Source: Todiramphus chloris collaris
Taxonomy: Eukaryota; Chordata; Aves; Coraciiformes; Alcedinidae
Assembly: GCA_025345505.1 (NCBI GenBank)
Contig: JANVCC010000076.1
Span: forward strand, 5,443,577 to 5,507,576
Length of the DNA stretch: 64,000 nt
Direction of reading: 5' to 3'
This document shows positions 62,535 through 64,000 of the stretch, piece by piece (position 1 is the stretch's first letter; each line of letters starts with the position of its first letter). The notes below the pieces were generated by a model that saw only the letters and a program-made list of their open reading frames with translations, had not been told where the DNA came from and did not search any database. Made by a program: the position numbers and the translations under genes.

Positions 62535-64000
62535 CTGAGGAGAAAAAGAAGAAAAAACAAACACATAAACCTGTGTGAGGGATCTTCAAGAGGCATTTGA
62601 AGGAAATACATGTAGAAACAAGACTGGAATGAGAAGATAGGGTGGCTTAGGAAGATATATGCTTTCTTACAAGGCAGTGTGTAAAATAATGGGACAGCCA
62701 CACGATGGCTATAAAGAGTTATGACTCTATTGAAGTATTACCTAGGCTAAGAGCACCCCTAGAAAAGTTTTAGTTGATTGCTTCTCCCTGGTTTGCAACA
62801 AAGCACCATGAAACCATTTCTTAGAGCTTTTGCCCACTCTCGTTGAACCCACCCACTTGGCTGACACTCCAGCTCAGAACAGTTTTGACGGGTCTCATGC
62901 TGACCTGTATTATCACTGAAGCTGAGGAAGCTGGAGGGAAAGAGCCAAAGGTACAGTGAATACTTGAATTAGATCAAGTGAGCGAAACAGTGAGAGAAGG
63001 AGCTGTTGCACTCAACATCATCATTTTAAGTCCTTTGCAAGAAGACTCTTGGAGGGAAAACAGCCAATGTATTCCTAGAGGAGACATCTGTTTGTTCTCA
63101 GGATTCACCACATCATCCTCACATGTTAATCCCACTGTGCCAGTGGACATATATAAACATCACAGCTCCTCCATCACTAACTCAGTGTAACATACCTATA
63201 ATATACAGCCCTCATCCCTTCTCTCAGGTTCATTTCTATCCTTTCTCTCCTCCTGTCCCACTTTGTGTGTGTGTCAATCTCAGCATTTTTCCATACTATG
63301 AAATGTACTTCGGTGACCAGCATCAACAGAATAAGATGAAGTACTCTGGTCATTTGTGCCCAGCCTGAGAAAACCATCAGAGGACAATGACTTGAACAAA
63401 CAGCAGACAAGGGCACACACTGAGGAAACAGTATCTTTTCATGGTTGCCCTGCAGCTGTCCCGAGGCAGATGTCCAGGGATAGTTATCCTAATTCCTCAG
63501 CTTGGATGCTGAACATTTTTAGCCTAGAGAGTTTTCTCACCTTTGGTAACCTCTCCCTTTCCCCCAGCTATAAAATATGGCTAATGGCATTTTCCTCTGT
63601 GGAAAAAGGAAAGTTGTTTAGTGATTCTTGAAAGGCCTTCTGTGATCCATAAATGCAAGTGCTAGCAAAATTCACAGTTAAATCATTATGCACCAAATGG
63701 AGTTAATTTCTCAGTTTATACTTTCCTGACAACCTCTTTCCAAATAGAGTCTTGCAGATGGCTACGTTCCCTTGGTAAGCCTTCTATTGCTTTGCTGGGG
63801 GATGAGTCGGTATCTATAAGCAAGAAATTGCCATGAAGACTAACAACATCACTGAACCAGGGGGTACACCACAGATAATGAGGTAAAGTAAAAAGACAAA
63901 CGACCCAAAAGGCCTCCATGGCAATTCTCTTGATTCTTTTTACCTCTTTAGTCCAAGAGAAAGCCCTGCTCCTTCCACTGGTTTCCAAAGAAGAACCCTA
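62535..64000 (-). other. PAMR1: PAMR1 intron upstream of the CUB domain, cut by the window edge
   Basis: I looked for the preceding Cys-rich exon (GWYGGDC-like end) and did not find it, so the intron runs beyond the window. A weak MIR-like stretch may lie at about 63535-63600. Confidence 0.75.

Noticed and set aside
63716-63988. 90-codon minus-strand frame near the window end as a missing PAMR1 N-terminal exon
   Set aside because: It lacks the cysteine pattern of the PAMR1 N-terminal region and has no matching splice site.
1-64000. CRISPR arrays, rRNA or tRNA genes, bacterial-type systems
   Set aside because: None seen; the sequence is vertebrate nuclear DNA with spliced genes and LINEs.

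Overview
This window is vertebrate nuclear DNA, almost certainly from a bird. It is mostly AT-rich non-coding sequence with short exons flanked by GT/AG splice sites. The repeats are dominated by CR1 LINEs of avian type, many ending in the ATTCTATGAT-like 3' tail, and there is one CpG island. No bacterial-style operons, CRISPR arrays or rRNA genes were seen. Everything below comes from reading and translating the sequence by hand; no database search was run.

Two genes lie head-to-tail on the minus strand. (1) PAMR1 (inactive serine protease PAMR1, a secreted CUB/EGF/sushi/trypsin-like protein) fills 21.25-64 kb. Nine coding exons are visible, read from high to low coordinates: two CUB exons, EGF, an extra sushi exon, sushi, a short linker/sushi exon, the rest of that sushi, and two exons of the protease-like domain ending at a TAA at 21744-21746. 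All splice sites and phases agree, so this part of the gene is intact. The signal peptide and N-terminal Cys-rich region must lie beyond base 64000. (2) About 5-6 kb downstream of PAMR1 is a CpG island (about 15.4-17.1 kb). On the minus strand it carries a 17-nt coding stretch that translates MASTEG and runs into a GT donor. This matches the tiny first coding exon of SLC1A2 (EAAT2/GLT-1 glutamate transporter), the gene next to PAMR1 in human. Bases 1-15433 are then best read as the start of SLC1A2 intron 1.

Layout: 1-8.2 kb, SLC1A2 intron 1 with several plus-strand CR1 copies (one apparently nested in another) and a likely ERV LTR remnant; 8.2-15.4 kb, largely unique intron; 15.4-17.1 kb, promoter CpG island and exon 1; 17.1-21.2 kb, intergenic with one CR1; 21.2-64 kb, PAMR1 exons in long introns that hold CR1 copies at 35.4, 39.7-41.2 and 46.6-49.0 kb, a few faint MIR-like fragments and microsatellites.

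The observation most worth checking is a well-formed sushi exon (32221-32391, minus strand, phase 1-1) between the EGF exon and the known sushi exon of PAMR1. It would give a three-sushi PAMR1, whereas the mammalian protein as I recall it has two.
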